34,008 nt of DNA from Helicobacteraceae bacterium. Its GTDB lineage: Bacteria > Campylobacterota > Campylobacteria > Campylobacterales > Sulfurimonadaceae. Below, piece after piece: positions 32,886 through 34,008 of the stretch (position 1 is the stretch's first letter; each line of letters opens with the position of its first letter). The DNA lies in contig JALUFE010000084.1 of the NCBI GenBank assembly GCA_027052175.1, forward strand, positions 1-34,008, given 5' to 3'. Position numbers and translations under genes: made by a program. The notes under the pieces were generated by a model that was not told the DNA's origin, searched no databases, and saw nothing but the letters and a program-made list of their open reading frames with translations.

Positions 32886-33602
32886 TTATTCACCTTTTGT
32901 GCTTTTTTCGCGTCTTGGAGATCTTCTTTTTCTGTTATCTCTTTTTTCTTCTTTCGCTTCTTGAGGGATTCCTTTTGTAAGAACCTCACCTTTGAAGATC
33001 CAAACTTTGACACCGATGATACCGTAAGTAGTATGCGCTTCGGCAAAACCGTAGTCTATCTTCGCTCTAAGAGTATGAAGAGGAACACGACCTTCGAGGT
33101 ACCACTCAGTTCTAGCCATCTCAGCACCACCAAGGCGTCCTGCAACAGCTACTTTGATACCTTTTGCTCCACTTCTTTGTGCGTTTTGCATAACTTTTTT
33201 CATCGCGCGTCTAAACGCAACACGACGCTCAAGCTGCGTTGCAACATTTTCAGCGACAAGCTGTGCGGAGATCTGTGCCTTCTTCTCCTCTTTGATGTTG
33301 ATAGAGACAGGCTTGTTGACAAGTTTGGTCAAGGTGTTTTTGAGCTTCTCGATATCCGCACCCTTTTTCCCGATGATAACACCAGGACGTGCAGCGACGA
33401 TAGTGACTCTGAGTCTTTTGACAGTTCTTTCTATGATGATGTTGCTCACACCCGCATAGTAAAGCTCTTTTTTCAAGAATGTTCTGATCTTGTGATCTTC
33501 ACCGAGATTTGCAGGAGCAGACTTGAAGTTTGGAAACCATCTGCTTTCCCAGTTTCTATTGATTCCTAGGCGAAGACCTATAGGATTAACTTTTTGTCCC
33601 AT
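32886..33602 (-). CDS. rpsC: 30S ribosomal protein S3
   Basis: The 238-residue protein has the S3 start [13 protein letters not shown], a KH domain ([22 protein letters not shown] with the GxxG loop), and the C-terminal domain ([21 protein letters not shown]). A basic, repeat-like tail ([14 protein letters not shown]) extends the protein slightly. Confidence 0.97.
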   Translation of the reverse strand: MGQKVNPIGLRLGINRNWESRWFPNFKSAPANLGEDHKIRTFLKKELYYAGVSNIIIERTVKRLRVTIVAARPGVIIGKKGADIEKLKNTLTKLVNKPVSINIKEEKKAQISAQLVAENVATQLERRVAFRRAMKKVMQNAQRSGAKGIKVAVAGRLGGAEMARTEWYLEGRVPLHTLRAKIDYGFAEAHTTYGIIGVKVWIFKGEVLTKGIPQEAKEEKRDNRKRRSPRREKSTKGE

Positions 33603-33603
33603 A

Positions 33604-33921
33604 CTATTTACCCTCTACTTCTACTAATATGTGTGCTGTCGGTTTTCTGATACCAGAAGCCATACCTCTTGCGCGCGGTCTGAATCTCTTGAGGACTGGA
33701 CCGTTGTCGACACGACAAGATGAGATAACGCAATCTTCGGCTTCCAGTCCGCTGTTAGCAACTGCAGAAGCGACAACCTTGGAGATGATTTTGGCAGCTT
33801 TGTTTGGAGTGAACTCTAACGCCGCCAAAGCCTCTTCGGCATTCATACCCTGAATCTCTCTAGCAATTAGGCGAGATTTTGTAGGCGATACACGAACGAA
33901 TCTAAGTAATGCTCTTGCCAT
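33604..33921 (-). CDS. rplV: 50S ribosomal protein L22
   Basis: The 105-residue protein matches L22: [22 protein letters not shown], the hairpin region and [20 protein letters not shown] near the C-terminus, which lines the exit tunnel. It starts 1 nt after the rpsS stop. Confidence 0.97.
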   Translation of the reverse strand: MARALLRFVRVSPTKSRLIAREIQGMNAEEALAALEFTPNKAAKIISKVVASAVANSGLEAEDCVISSCRVDNGPVLKRFRPRARGMASGIRKPTAHILVEVEGK

Positions 33922-33922
33922 A

Positions 33923-34008
33923 TTAACCTACCTTCTTCTGAACGGAACCTTTGTGGCCCTTGAACGTTCTTGTCGGAGCGAATTCCCCGAGCTTGTAACC
34001 GATGTGGT
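33923..34008 (-). CDS. rpsS: 30S ribosomal protein S19, C-terminal part (cut by window edge)
   Basis: Reading the minus strand from the right edge gives [20 protein letters not shown] and a short tail ending in a TAA at 33923-33925. This is the C-terminus of S19, and its place upstream of rplV fits. The remaining N-terminal part lies outside the window. Confidence 0.93.
   Translation of the reverse strand, partial: HIGYKLGEFAPTRTFKGHKGSVQKKVG

Noticed and set aside
1-34008. CRISPR arrays, tRNA or rRNA genes, transposases, integrases
   Set aside because: No regularly spaced repeats, cloverleaf-like sequences or recombinase motifs were seen in a reading of both strands; the AT-rich cassette shows no flanking direct repeats by eye.

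Overview
The window looks like a piece of a Campylobacterota (epsilonproteobacterial) chromosome of moderate GC. The best evidence is the locus holding a Csd3-type M23 peptidase divergent from a PgbA-type protein and a GlcD-type oxidase, a combination I recall from Helicobacter pylori, together with a spc ribosomal operon ending secY-map-infA and dense head-to-tail gene packing with 1-4 nt overlaps. A marine, Sulfurovum-like member is plausible, but the sequence alone does not prove the genus. No tRNA, rRNA, CRISPR array or insertion sequence was found.

Layout. (1) 1-686: rpmI and rplT with a terminator. (2) 772-4721, minus strand: a six-gene operon kdsD > mntA > hepT > rluB-like > yjbQ-like > rarA in which a HepT/MntA toxin-antitoxin pair sits between housekeeping genes. 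(3) 4760-7650, plus strand: a membrane diguanylate cyclase and the bifunctional NAD(P)HX repair enzyme. (4) 7651-8045: the only long gene-free stretch, with alternating inverted octamers, followed by a beta-barrel-like protein and a small lipoprotein, neither of which I recognise. (5) 9430-11749: a NifU-C protein, thiG, a small membrane protein and rsmE. (6) 11746-13931, minus strand: pgbA-like gene and glcD-like oxidase. (7) 14034-23087, plus strand: an unbroken run of ten genes with gaps of at most 6 nt. It starts with csd3 and a NUDIX hydrolase and ends with an Mla-type lipid-transport set (small protein, MlaE, degenerate MlaF, MlaD, lipoprotein). (8) Chorismate mutase, then on the minus strand a PEBP-family protein and a three-domain lipoprotein whose centre resembles GH12 endoglucanases. 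(9) 25348-34008, minus strand: xth, then the end of the S10-spc ribosomal operon from rpsS (cut by the window edge) to infA.

The best candidate for something undescribed is the four-gene, more AT-rich cassette at 15819-20102 inside the csd3-to-mla run: a GT4 glycosyltransferase, a radical SAM/SPASM enzyme, a six-repeat WG-type domain fused to a COMT-like O-methyltransferase, and a histidine phosphatase. All are joined by 4-nt overlaps. It reads as a pathway that builds or decorates a surface or secreted molecule, placed in an operon otherwise devoted to peptidoglycan trimming and phospholipid trafficking. Second is the MlaF-position protein, which keeps the register of an ABC ATPase but has lost Walker A, the signature and Walker B, and which appears to begin at a non-AUG codon after a strong Shine-Dalgarno sequence. 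Third is the GH12-like lipoprotein.
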